A DNA stretch of 5,764 nucleotides from Acidimicrobiia bacterium (GTDB lineage: Bacteria; Actinomycetota; Acidimicrobiia; Spongiisociales; SHLN01): positions 1 through 5,764 of the forward strand of contig JAUXJL010000150.1 in assembly GCA_030624805.1 (NCBI GenBank), given 5' to 3'. A program made the translations under genes and the position numbers. The notes beneath the pieces were generated by a model. It was not told the DNA's origin. It made no database searches and saw nothing but the letters and a program-made list of their open reading frames with translations. Position 1 is the stretch's first letter; each line of letters starts with the position of its first letter. Shown here one piece after another: positions 1 through 5,764 of the stretch.

Positions 1-974
1 AACAAATCCAGAAAGACGAAAACATTCCACTGTCGGAAGCGATCGGTGCGGTCCTGCCGGACTTCGAGGGTGCCTACACGCTGGTGGTGATGGACGACAG
101 CTCGGTGGTGGCAGTGCGTGACCCACGTGGATTCCGCCCCCTCTCGCTTGGCCGGATCGACCAGGACGGATGGGTGGTGGCATCCGAAACCGCGGCGCTC
201 GACTTGGTGGGTGCCACCTTTGAACGCGATATCGAGCCGGGCGAGATCCTCACCATCAACGCGTCCGGAGTCACCTCCTCATTTCCACAGCCCACCGTTC
301 CCGGGCGTTTGTGCGTGTTCGAGTACGTGTACTTCGCTCGCCCCGACAGCATCCTGGCGGGGCAGAACGTCCAGGCCGCCCGGGTGTCGATGGGACGGCG
401 CCTGGCGCGGGAGTCGCCGGTTGATGGCGACGTGGTTGTTCCGGTGCCCGAGTCCGGCATACCCGCAGCTCAGGGTTATGCCTCGGAGTCCGGCATCCCG
501 TATGAGGACGGACTTGTCAAGAATCGGTATGTGGGCCGCACCTTTATCGAGCCGGAACAGATGCTGCGAGATCAAAGTATCCGCCTCAAACTCAACCCCA
601 TCAAGGACATTCTGGACGGCCAGCGAGTGATCCTGGTCGACGATTCAGTCGTACGCGGCTCCACAACTCGGCAGCTGGTGGATCTCGTGCGAGCCGCCGG
701 TGCCCGTCAGGTCCATCTCCGGATCTCCTCGCCTCCCTACCGGTGGCCGTGCTTCTACGGTATGGACACGTCCGATCGGGATTCACTTCTGGCGGCCTAT
801 CGCACGGAGGCTGAGATCGCTGAGTTCCTGGATGTCGACTCGCTCGGATACCTCACCTTGGAGGGCCTCACGTCGGCCCTGCCCGATGCCAACGAGACGT
901 TTTGTACAGCCTGTCTGTCGGGTGATTACCCGACCCCGATCGGTGATCACAAGGGCGTTCTGGAGCAGCCATGA
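1..974 (+). CDS. purF: Amidophosphoribosyltransferase PurF, 3' part (5' end cut by window)
   Basis: PurF catalyses the committed step of purine synthesis, converting PRPP and glutamine to 5-phosphoribosylamine in the cytoplasm. The reading frame is open from the first full codon at base 3 and gives 323 residues; the family is about 470-500 long, so the N-terminal Ntn-hydrolase part with its catalytic cysteine lies outside the window. What remains is the end of the glutaminase domain (LPDFEGAY, then DPRGFRPLSLG) and the whole phosphoribosyltransferase domain. This includes the flexible loop KNRYVGRTFI and the PRPP-binding motif VILVDDSVVRGST (bases 627-665, residues 209-221). Four cysteines, residues 104 (GRLCVFEY), 250 (WPCFYG), 301 and 304 (FCTAC), match the [4Fe-4S] ligands of the Bacillus subtilis-type enzyme. 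The stop overlaps the purM start, so the two genes are very probably co-transcribed and translationally coupled. Confidence 0.96.
   Translation, partial: QIQKDENIPLSEAIGAVLPDFEGAYTLVVMDDSSVVAVRDPRGFRPLSLGRIDQDGWVVASETAALDLVGATFERDIEPGEILTINASGVTSSFPQPTVPGRLCVFEYVYFARPDSILAGQNVQAARVSMGRRLARESPVDGDVVVPVPESGIPAAQGYASESGIPYEDGLVKNRYVGRTFIEPEQMLRDQSIRLKLNPIKDILDGQRVILVDDSVVRGSTTRQLVDLVRAAGARQVHLRISSPPYRWPCFYGMDTSDRDSLLAAYRTEAEIAEFLDVDSLGYLTLEGLTSALPDANETFCTACLSGDYPTPIGDHKGVLEQP
962..965 (+). promoter_or_regulatory. Ribosome binding site of purM
   Basis: GGAG lies five bases before the ATG at 971, inside the last codons of purF. It supports that start for purM and re-initiation or coupling across the ATGA overlap. 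Confidence 0.6.
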
Positions 975-1975
975 ACTCTTATATCGAATCGGGCGTCGAC
1001 GTGGCCGCGGCGGGGGATTTCACCGATTCGATCGCCGACCGGGTGACCGCTACCTGGGGCAAAAACGTCGTCGGCCGTTTCGGGGGTTTTGCCTCCGGCC
1101 TCACCCTTCCTGCCGGCTATGAGGAGCCGGTCGTCATGTTGACCACCGACGGGGTCGGCACCAAAGCCGAAATCGCCCGGCTGCTCGGCCGCTTCGACGG
1201 CATCGGCCAGGACCTGGTCGCGATGTGCGTCGACGACCTGGCCGCCGAGGGTGCCGCCCCCCTCGGTTTCACCGATTACCTGGCGGTGGGAGCGCTCGAT
1301 TCTGGGCGGGATGAGGCGCTGGTGGGCTCGGTGGCGGCAGCCTGTGAAGCCGCCGGATGTGCCCTACTCGGGGGGGAGACCGCCGTACATCCCGGCGTGA
1401 TGGAGCCCTCCCAATTCGACCTGGCAGGCACCGCCCTCGGGGTGGTGGAACGACGTGACATGCCCGACTCCGCCCGGGTGTTGCCGGGCGACGTGGTCAT
1501 CGGCCTGGCCAGCCCGAATCTCCGCTCGAACGGGTTTTCACTTGTCCGCTCACTGTTTGCCGAATCGGACTATGAACGGCCGACCCTCGAATCGACGCTC
1601 GGCGAAGTTCTACTCGAACCCTCCGTGATCTATGCCCCCGCAGTGCTCGCCGTGTTGGCTGCCGTTCCGGTCTCTGGGATGGCTCACGTCACCGGCGGAG
1701 GCCTTCCCGCCAACCTGCCCCGGGCTCTGCCCGAAGGTCTCACCGCCCACATCGATGTCCGTAGCTGGGAGCCCCCTCCAATCTTCGGGCTCATACAAGA
1801 TCAAGGCAAAATCGAAATCGGCGAGATGTTCCACACCTTCAATATGGGAATCGGGTTCGCCCTGACTGTGCGGCCCGAAGCGGCGTCAGAGGTGATCGAC
1901 GAACTTGCTGCCCACGGCCACTCCGCCTGGGTGATCGGTGAGGTCGTGCAAGGGAGCGAAGTTCGGATCGCCTAA
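971..1975 (+). CDS. purM: Phosphoribosylformylglycinamidine cyclo-ligase (AIR synthetase) PurM
   Basis: PurM uses ATP to close FGAM into aminoimidazole ribonucleotide, the fifth step of the purine pathway, in the cytoplasm. The 334-residue product is close to the usual length (345 in E. coli). Family motifs appear in order: an N-terminal YIESGVDVAAAGD (standard form YKDAGVDI), the nucleotide-binding TTDGVGTK (58-65), AMCVDDL (84-90), LLGGETAVHPG (132-142), SNGFSLVR (186-193), HVTGGGLPANLPRALP (239-254) and FNMGIG (290-295). The start is fixed by a GGAG site and the ATGA overlap with purF. It ends in a double stop, TAATGA. Several conserved positions differ from the common form: Asp88 where most have Asn (CVND), and Arg185 where most have His (LHSNG). 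The overall fit leaves no doubt about the family; whether these changes alter activity is unknown. Confidence 0.96.
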   Translation: MNSYIESGVDVAAAGDFTDSIADRVTATWGKNVVGRFGGFASGLTLPAGYEEPVVMLTTDGVGTKAEIARLLGRFDGIGQDLVAMCVDDLAAEGAAPLGFTDYLAVGALDSGRDEALVGSVAAACEAAGCALLGGETAVHPGVMEPSQFDLAGTALGVVERRDMPDSARVLPGDVVIGLASPNLRSNGFSLVRSLFAESDYERPTLESTLGEVLLEPSVIYAPAVLAVLAAVPVSGMAHVTGGGLPANLPRALPEGLTAHIDVRSWEPPPIFGLIQDQGKIEIGEMFHTFNMGIGFALTVRPEAASEVIDELAAHGHSAWVIGEVVQGSEVRIA

Positions 1976-2011
1976 TGACCTCAGGCCGGCGGGTCGGAAC
2001 GGAAACTCAGC
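1976..2011. other. Short gap between convergent purM and purH
   Basis: These 36 bases separate the stop codons of two converging gene pairs. I could not find a convincing hairpin with a T-run on either strand, so there is no clear intrinsic terminator. Transcripts from both sides may overlap or end by Rho. Confidence 0.5.
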
Positions 2012-3541
2012 TCAGTGTCGGAAGTGGCGCATACCGGTGAACATGAGCACCAGGTTGTGCTCGTCGGCGGCGTCGATGACTTCCTGATCGTTTCGCGAGC
2101 CACCGGTCTCCACCAGCGCGACCACACCGGCCGCCGCGAGTGCGTCCAATCCGTCCCGGAAGGGGATCAGGGCCTCGCTGGCAGCCACCGCTCCGGTGAG
2201 CCGGTCGCCGGCTTGACGGACGGCCCGTTCGGCTGCGCCCACCCTGCTCTGGTCTCCTGCTCCAATGCCGACCGCGGCGCCATCCTGAACGATGACGATG
2301 CTGTTGGACCGGCAGTGGCCGGTGATGGCCCAGGCGAGGCGTAATTCCGCAAGCTGCTCGGGCGTGGGTTGCTTGACCGAGCGGACCTCCCACTCCTGAC
2401 TGTTCGTGAGGCGCGGGTCCATTTCCTGCACGAGGGCGCCCCCGTCGATCTGACGCACTTCGACTACGGCCTCGCTTGGAGGTGATGCCACCAGCACCCG
2501 CAGGTTCTTCTTGACAGCCAGGATTGCGGCTGCCTCCTCTGTGATCCCGGGGCAAATGACCACTTCGAGAAACATCTCGGAGATTTCTTTGGCGGTTGCT
2601 TCATCAAGGCGTTCATTGACGGCCACCACCCCGCCGAAGGCAGATACGGGATCACAATCCCGAGCGGCTCGGAACGCCTCCACCACCGTATCTCGTTGTG
2701 CAACTCCGCACGGGTTGTTGTGCTTGACCACCACGCAGCCGGGCGTGGCTATACGCTGCACCAGTTCCCAGGCAGATTCGGTGTCGGCATAGTTGTTGAA
2801 CGACAATTCCTTGCCCTGGAGCTGGGTGAGCTCGAAGGCCCAACCGGTCGTCCCCGGTTCTTGGTAGAGGGCGGCTTGCTGATGCGGGTTTTCTCCGTAG
2901 CGCAGGCTGCTGACTCGTTCCAGGACCAGCAACCGCGTCTCCGGGAGCGGCTCCCCTTCCGTGAGCCATCCGTGGATGAGGGCGTCGTAGCGACCGGTGT
3001 GTGCGAAGGCTTCGGTGGCGAAGCGGCGTCGCTGCTCGAGGGTGGTTCCGCCACTCTCGAGAGCTGCCATCACTTCGTCGTAGTCATCGGCGGTTGTTAC
3101 GACCGCCACCCGGATGTGGTTTTTAGCCGCCGCCCGGATCATGGCCGGGCCTCCGATGTCGATGTTTTCGACGATCACATCGGTCGGCTTGCCGGCGGCT
3201 ACCGCCGCTTCGAACGGATAGAGGTTGCACACGACCAGGTCGATGGCGGATATATCGTTGTTGGTCAGGTCGGCCTGGTGGTCGGGCAAGGTGGTGTCGG
3301 CCAGGATGGCGCCGTGGATCTTTGGGTGGAGGGTCTTGACCCGGCCGCCCAACATTTCGGGGGCGCCGGTGACGTCGGCGACAGCGGTTACATCTACTCC
3401 GGCCTCCCGCAGCGAACGGCTGGTGCCGCCCGAGGCGATGATCTCCACCCCGGCTGCCGCCAGTGCAGCACCGAGTGCTTCGAGGCCGGTCTTGTCCGAA
3501 ACCGACAACAGAGCGCGGGCGATGGGAATTCGCTCACTCAT
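2012..3541 (-). CDS. purH: Bifunctional AICAR transformylase / IMP cyclohydrolase PurH
   Basis: PurH performs the last two steps to IMP: formyl transfer from 10-formyl-tetrahydrofolate to AICAR, then ring closure. The product is 509 residues (529 in E. coli) and looks complete. The N-terminal MGS-like cyclohydrolase domain covers about residues 1-190, with LLSVSDKTGL (11-20), ASGGTSRSLREAGV (36-49), GRVKTLHPKIHGAIL (66-80) and NLYPFE (106-111). The transformylase domain follows, with RYGENPHQQAA (214-224), KHNNPCG (273-279, the Lys-His catalytic pair) and the C-terminal DEHNLVLMFTGMRHFRH. The frame is open upstream to 3586, but the ATG at 3541 is preferred because GGAGAGGAG sits just before it and homologues begin close to this point. 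It starts one base after the purN stop, so it is the second gene of a purN-purH pair. Some transformylase positions deviate from the common form (ETGGSRND for PGGSIRD, GAGDQSRV for GAGQMSRV). Confidence 0.97.
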   Translation of the reverse strand: MSERIPIARALLSVSDKTGLEALGAALAAAGVEIIASGGTSRSLREAGVDVTAVADVTGAPEMLGGRVKTLHPKIHGAILADTTLPDHQADLTNNDISAIDLVVCNLYPFEAAVAAGKPTDVIVENIDIGGPAMIRAAAKNHIRVAVVTTADDYDEVMAALESGGTTLEQRRRFATEAFAHTGRYDALIHGWLTEGEPLPETRLLVLERVSSLRYGENPHQQAALYQEPGTTGWAFELTQLQGKELSFNNYADTESAWELVQRIATPGCVVVKHNNPCGVAQRDTVVEAFRAARDCDPVSAFGGVVAVNERLDEATAKEISEMFLEVVICPGITEEAAAILAVKKNLRVLVASPPSEAVVEVRQIDGGALVQEMDPRLTNSQEWEVRSVKQPTPEQLAELRLAWAITGHCRSNSIVIVQDGAAVGIGAGDQSRVGAAERAVRQAGDRLTGAVAASEALIPFRDGLDALAAAGVVALVETGGSRNDQEVIDAADEHNLVLMFTGMRHFRH

Positions 3542-3542
3542 G

Positions 3543-4130
3543 TCACTCCTCTCCAATGCGGTGAAGGCGTCCGGCTGCCAGCGCATCGACTACCTGCGGG
3601 TATAGGTCGTGTTCTTGTTCCTGGATCCGTTCATGCAACAGAGCGACAGTGTCGCCGGGGAGAATGGGAACGGATCGTTGAGCCAGGATCGGGCCGGCAT
3701 CTACATCCTCTACCACCACATGTACGGTGACGCCCGTCTCGTCGACCCCTGCTTCTAAGGCGTCCTCGACGGGGTGGGCGCCGGGGAAGTCGGGAAGTAG
3801 TGACGGGTGAACATTGACAATGCGATCCGGGAACCGCTCGATGGCAACTGGAGCCAGGATGCGCATGAACCCGGCCAGTACGACGAGCTCGCAGGCAAAG
3901 GCTTCGATCTCATCACAGATTGAGGCGGTGAACGACTCCCGATTGGCATGGTCGGACCACCGGACGATGCGGGTGGGAACATCGTGCTTCTCCGCCCACT
4001 CAAATCCCGGGGCGTCCCGGTCGGCGATCACCACCACAACTCGGTAGGCAGATTCCGGCTCCATTTCGAGGAGCCGACCCAGATTGGAGCCGCGCCCGGA
4101 GATGAGCACGGCGATGGGAACGCCCGCCAT
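3543..4130 (-). CDS. purN: Phosphoribosylglycinamide formyltransferase PurN
   Basis: PurN transfers a formyl group from 10-formyl-tetrahydrofolate to GAR, the third step of purine synthesis, in the cytoplasm. With the ATG at 4130 the product is 195 residues (212 in E. coli). It opens with the family's first strand and phosphate loop, IAVLISGRGSNL (6-17). The catalytic residues are present: Asn106 and His108 in IVNVHPSLLPDFPGAHP, and Asp144 in DVDAGPIL; these carry the same numbers as in E. coli PurN. EQEHDLYPQVV (171-181) is the usual C-terminal motif. The start is the least certain part. The frame stays open far upstream, with ATGs at 4154 and 4163 adding 8 or 11 residues, and none of the three has a good Shine-Dalgarno site. 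I chose 4130 by fit to the family. The gene heads a pair with purH, one base apart. Confidence 0.95.
   Translation of the reverse strand: MAGVPIAVLISGRGSNLGRLLEMEPESAYRVVVVIADRDAPGFEWAEKHDVPTRIVRWSDHANRESFTASICDEIEAFACELVVLAGFMRILAPVAIERFPDRIVNVHPSLLPDFPGAHPVEDALEAGVDETGVTVHVVVEDVDAGPILAQRSVPILPGDTVALLHERIQEQEHDLYPQVVDALAAGRLHRIGEE
3546..3554 (-). promoter_or_regulatory. Ribosome binding site of purH
   Basis: On the minus strand GGAGAGGAG ends four bases before the ATG at 3541-3539. It overlaps the two final glutamate codons of purN, so ribosomes finishing purN stop at the purH start. This decides the purH start against the in-frame alternative at 3586. Confidence 0.75.
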
Positions 4131-4312
4131 GGGGTGAGGATAGGGCAGCTCCATCGCCCCCATCCGGGTCGTGCTTCGTATGGGAAGCGCGTGGAGCCTC
4201 TCGGAGGGTTGGGTACGGTCCCCGCGCGTATGGACTTCAAACATACATGAGCGGACCCCGGCGGGTTCCACCGACGATGACGCAATGGCCTCACCCAAAG
4301 CGGGAACCAAAG

Positions 4313-4318
4313 TTGACG
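4313..4318 (+). promoter_or_regulatory. Possible -35 element of the exported-protein gene
   Basis: TTGACG resembles a sigma-70 -35 box and lies 38 bases before the start codon. A matching -10 box is not clear at 16-18 bases spacing (only weak CCAATC at 4336-4341), so the call is tentative. The element overlaps the left arm of the GACGC/GCGTC inverted repeat. Confidence 0.25.
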
Positions 4319-4345
4319 CTCTGTGCGTCGTACAGCCAATCAAAA

Positions 4346-4351
4346 AAGGGG
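4346..4351 (+). promoter_or_regulatory. Ribosome binding site of the exported-protein gene
   Basis: AAGGGG sits five bases before the ATG at 4357, after a run of adenines. It fixes the start at 4357, immediately before a signal peptide, although the frame is open upstream to 4171 and an in-frame GTG occurs at 4351. Confidence 0.65.
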
Positions 4352-4356
4352 TGCGA

Positions 4357-5427
4357 ATGAGACGGTTCCTGACGGTGATATCGATGGCTTCGGCCTTGTT
4401 GATGTTGTCCGCGCCAGTCGCCCTGGCGTGTGGGTTCCTGGTTTCGGCCAACGGATCCGTCCAATTGGGTAAAACTACGACGTTTGTTGCTTGGGATGAC
4501 GGCGTCGAGCGCTACATCACCAACTTTGAGTTCTCCGGTGAGGTCGAGTCGTTTGGGTCGATCATCCCGCTCCCGAACGAGCCAACCAGTGTCACCCGCG
4601 CTGGGGACTGGACGCTCCAGCGGCTGGTACGGGAGGTGGCTCCCCCAGTTCGTGAAGAGTTTCTTGGTATCACCTTGCAGGCCGACGCCGACGCCGGCGC
4701 CCAGGTGATCCTGCGCACGCGCATCGACTCGCTCGACGTTGTTGTTCTCAAGGGCGGTGGAGCGGATGTGCTCGAATGGGTCAACGACAACGGGTTCAAC
4801 CTTCCCCCCGGCCCGGAAACCGAGCACATGCTTGAGTTCTACGGCAGCCGTTCGCCCTATTTTCTGGCGGCCCGATTCGACGCCGAGGCGGCGGCCCAGG
4901 ACGAGTTCACAGCCGGAGACGGCATTCCCATTCTCATCACGGTCCCGACCGAGCGGCCCTGGATTCCGCTGCACATCTTCCATGGAGCAACCCCCGACAC
5001 CGAGATCCTCGAGGCCGACCTTTTCCTGCTGACGCCTGAGCGCCCCGACCTTCTCTACGGTGAGGGTCTCGAGGTCAGCCGATCGGAGTGGGCCAGTGAC
5101 AACCTGCTCGACGACCTGCGGTCCGATGAGAACATGGAATGGGTGCCCGAAGCCGGATGGTTCACCCACCTAGTGCTCGAGACCGAGGCCGAGAACGTCG
5201 TGTATGACCTCTCCGTGGGTGTAGGCGATGTTGCCCCTTCCTATGTTGACGCCGGCTTCACCCGCTTTGAACCCACTACGGAGAATCTCCAGACTCTCGG
5301 CCTGGAGCGGTTGGACTCCAACCGTGGGTGGACGCTTGGAGCCGGAGCCGTGGTGATCGCGTTGATCGCGGGAGCGGCCGGTGGCCTGGTCGCCCGACGT
5401 CGACCCGACAGTCCGGTCACCAACTAG
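4357..5427 (+). CDS. Exported, membrane-anchored protein of the DUF2330 type
   Basis: The function is unknown. The 356-residue product begins with a clear signal peptide (basic MRRF, hydrophobic 4-19, then APVALA). Signal peptidase I cleavage after Ala24 would leave Cys25-Gly26 at the mature N-terminus. Cys25 is the only cysteine in the protein. The body is rich in acidic residues and beta-prone. Its segments recall DUF2330 proteins: TTFVAWDDGVERYI (41-54), SFGSIIPLPNEPTSV (65-79), ADVLEWVNDNGF (136-147), YFLAARFDA (168-176) and PWIPLHIFHGA (201-211). Near the C-terminus a hydrophobic segment (about 325-346, rich in Ala and Gly) is followed by RRR, as expected for a single membrane anchor with a short cytoplasmic tail. 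The protein should therefore sit mostly outside the membrane. The family assignment rests on remembered family features; topology is more certain. It is transcribed away from purN, so no functional tie to purine synthesis is implied. Confidence 0.85.
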   Translation: MRRFLTVISMASALLMLSAPVALACGFLVSANGSVQLGKTTTFVAWDDGVERYITNFEFSGEVESFGSIIPLPNEPTSVTRAGDWTLQRLVREVAPPVREEFLGITLQADADAGAQVILRTRIDSLDVVVLKGGGADVLEWVNDNGFNLPPGPETEHMLEFYGSRSPYFLAARFDAEAAAQDEFTAGDGIPILITVPTERPWIPLHIFHGATPDTEILEADLFLLTPERPDLLYGEGLEVSRSEWASDNLLDDLRSDENMEWVPEAGWFTHLVLETEAENVVYDLSVGVGDVAPSYVDAGFTRFEPTTENLQTLGLERLDSNRGWTLGAGAVVIALIAGAAGGLVARRRPDSPVTN

Positions 5428-5450
5428 GAAGGACCGCTCCCCGACGGCTT

Positions 5451-5483
5451 CACCTCCGGGCGGCCAATGCGACCCGCCAGGTG
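5451..5483. terminator. Possible hairpin terminator between converging genes
   Basis: CACCT (5451-5455) pairs with AGGTG (5479-5483) and GGCGG (5459-5463) with CCGCC (5474-5478). This gives ten GC-rich base pairs with a three-base bulge (5456-5458) and a ten-base loop. It lies in the 58-bp gap after the exported-protein gene and just beyond the deaminase stop. No T-run follows on either strand, so it may act as a weak or Rho-assisted end, or be chance in GC-rich DNA. Confidence 0.4.
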
Positions 5484-5485
5484 CG

Positions 5486-5764
5486 TTATCGACGATCCCG
5501 GAAGAAGTCCTCGAGCAGGGCGGAGGCCTCATCGGTCAGCACATCATGTTCCAGCTCGATGCGATGGTTGAGCCGTTTGTCCTGCGGGATGTTGAACAGG
5601 CTCCAGGCTGCCCCGGCCTTGGGATCCGCGGCCCCATAGACGATCCGATCGATACGCGACCAAACCGCTGCCATCGCACACATGGCACACGGTTCGAGGG
5701 TCACCACCAGAGTGTGTCCCGTCAAACGCCAATCGCCGCGGGCGCGAGCGGTCTCCGACAGAAC
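5486..5764 (-). CDS. tadA: tRNA adenosine deaminase TadA-like protein, 3' part (5' end cut by window)
   Basis: TadA converts adenosine to inosine at the wobble position of tRNA-Arg(ACG), using zinc. The frame is open to the right edge of the window, giving 92 C-terminal residues of a protein usually near 150-170 long. The missing part includes the catalytic His-Ala-Glu motif. Seen here are GDWRLTG (10-16 from the edge), TLEPCAMC (22-29) with zinc ligands Cys26 and Cys29, RIVYGAADPKAGA, KRLNHR and the C-terminal LLEDFFRDRR, which are typical of TadA rather than of cytosine or guanine deaminases. A TTG at 5725 is internal, not the start. Two conserved glycines are replaced: MCAMAAV for MCAGAIV, and GAAWSL for GAAGSL. 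A related nucleoside deaminase with another substrate cannot be ruled out without the N-terminal part. It is convergent with the exported-protein gene. Confidence 0.88.
   Translation of the reverse strand, partial: VLSETARARGDWRLTGHTLVVTLEPCAMCAMAAVWSRIDRIVYGAADPKAGAAWSLFNIPQDKRLNHRIELEHDVLTDEASALLEDFFRDRR

Larger units (their letters stand above)
4131..4356. promoter_or_regulatory. Divergent intergenic region between purN and the exported-protein gene
   Basis: These 226 bases must carry the promoters of purN-purH (leftward) and of the exported-protein gene (rightward). Visible elements are: CGTATGG repeated directly at 4177-4183 and 4227-4233; the inverted repeat GTATG (4228-4232) / CATAC (4242-4246); GGTTCC (4264-4269) / GGAACC (4303-4308); and GACGC (4315-4319) / GCGTC (4325-4329). 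I see no purine riboswitch or known operator consensus. Open frames across this region on both strands look like extensions of the flanking genes rather than extra coding sequence. Confidence 0.5.

Noticed and set aside
1976..2011. Intrinsic terminator between purM and purH
   Set aside because: Only short pairings such as GACC/GGTC could be found, with no stable stem or T-run.
2007..2555. Minus-strand arginine- and glycine-rich frame overlapping the 3' end of purH
   Set aside because: Low-complexity composition typical of an off-frame reading of GC-rich DNA inside purH.
2696..3730. Long plus-strand open frame (344 codons) opposite purH and purN
   Set aside because: It lies wholly antisense to well-recognised genes, has no family motif, and such frames are expected opposite GC-rich coding sequence.
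4171..4356. N-terminal extension of the exported protein by 62 residues
   Set aside because: It would bury the signal peptide inside the protein, and a good ribosome site precedes the ATG at 4357.
4131..4356. Purine riboswitch or other structured leader before purN
   Set aside because: No recognisable conserved core or paired junction was seen; the leader also appears short.
4131..4451. N-terminal extension of purN by 107 residues
   Set aside because: It has no similarity to PurN proteins and would overlap the signal-peptide region of the divergent gene; the PurN fold starts right after 4130.
4291..5169. Minus-strand open frame (292 codons) opposite the exported-protein gene
   Set aside because: The plus-strand frame has a ribosome site, signal peptide and membrane anchor; the antisense frame has none of these and reads like a mirror of the other strand.

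Overview
This window is a stretch of a GC-rich bacterial chromosome. It is dominated by housekeeping genes of de novo purine biosynthesis, with one secreted or membrane-anchored protein and the end of a deaminase gene. The codon bias toward G/C at third positions, the actinobacterial-looking PurN and PurM sequence variants, and a DUF2330-like exported protein suggest an actinobacterium, perhaps of the Acidimicrobiia type. That taxonomic placement is inference from memory and was not tested.

Layout. Positions 1-974 (+) hold the C-terminal two thirds of purF, cut by the window edge. purM (971-1975, +) follows with a 4-base ATGA overlap. On the other strand purN (3543-4130, -) is followed by purH (2012-3541, -), with a single base between the purN stop and the purH start. 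The two pairs converge on a 36-bp gap (1976-2011). A 226-bp gap (4131-4356) separates purN from a divergently transcribed exported protein of the DUF2330 type (4357-5427, +). That gene converges on the 3' part of a tRNA adenosine deaminase-like gene (5486-5764, -), which runs off the right edge. No stretch longer than 300 bases lacks a gene.

How the genes work together. PurF makes phosphoribosylamine from PRPP and glutamine. PurN formylates GAR, PurM closes the imidazole ring to give AIR, and PurH carries out the last two steps to IMP. The window thus encodes steps 1, 3, 5, 9 and 10 of the pathway as two tightly coupled gene pairs. The other genes have no evident link to purine synthesis, although TadA acts on adenosine in tRNA.

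I see no CRISPR array, transposon, phage gene, RNA gene or evident new system. The points most worth a second look are unusual residues in conserved PurM, PurH and TadA motifs, the lone N-terminal cysteine of the exported protein, small inverted repeats in the divergent promoter region, and a hairpin between the last two genes.
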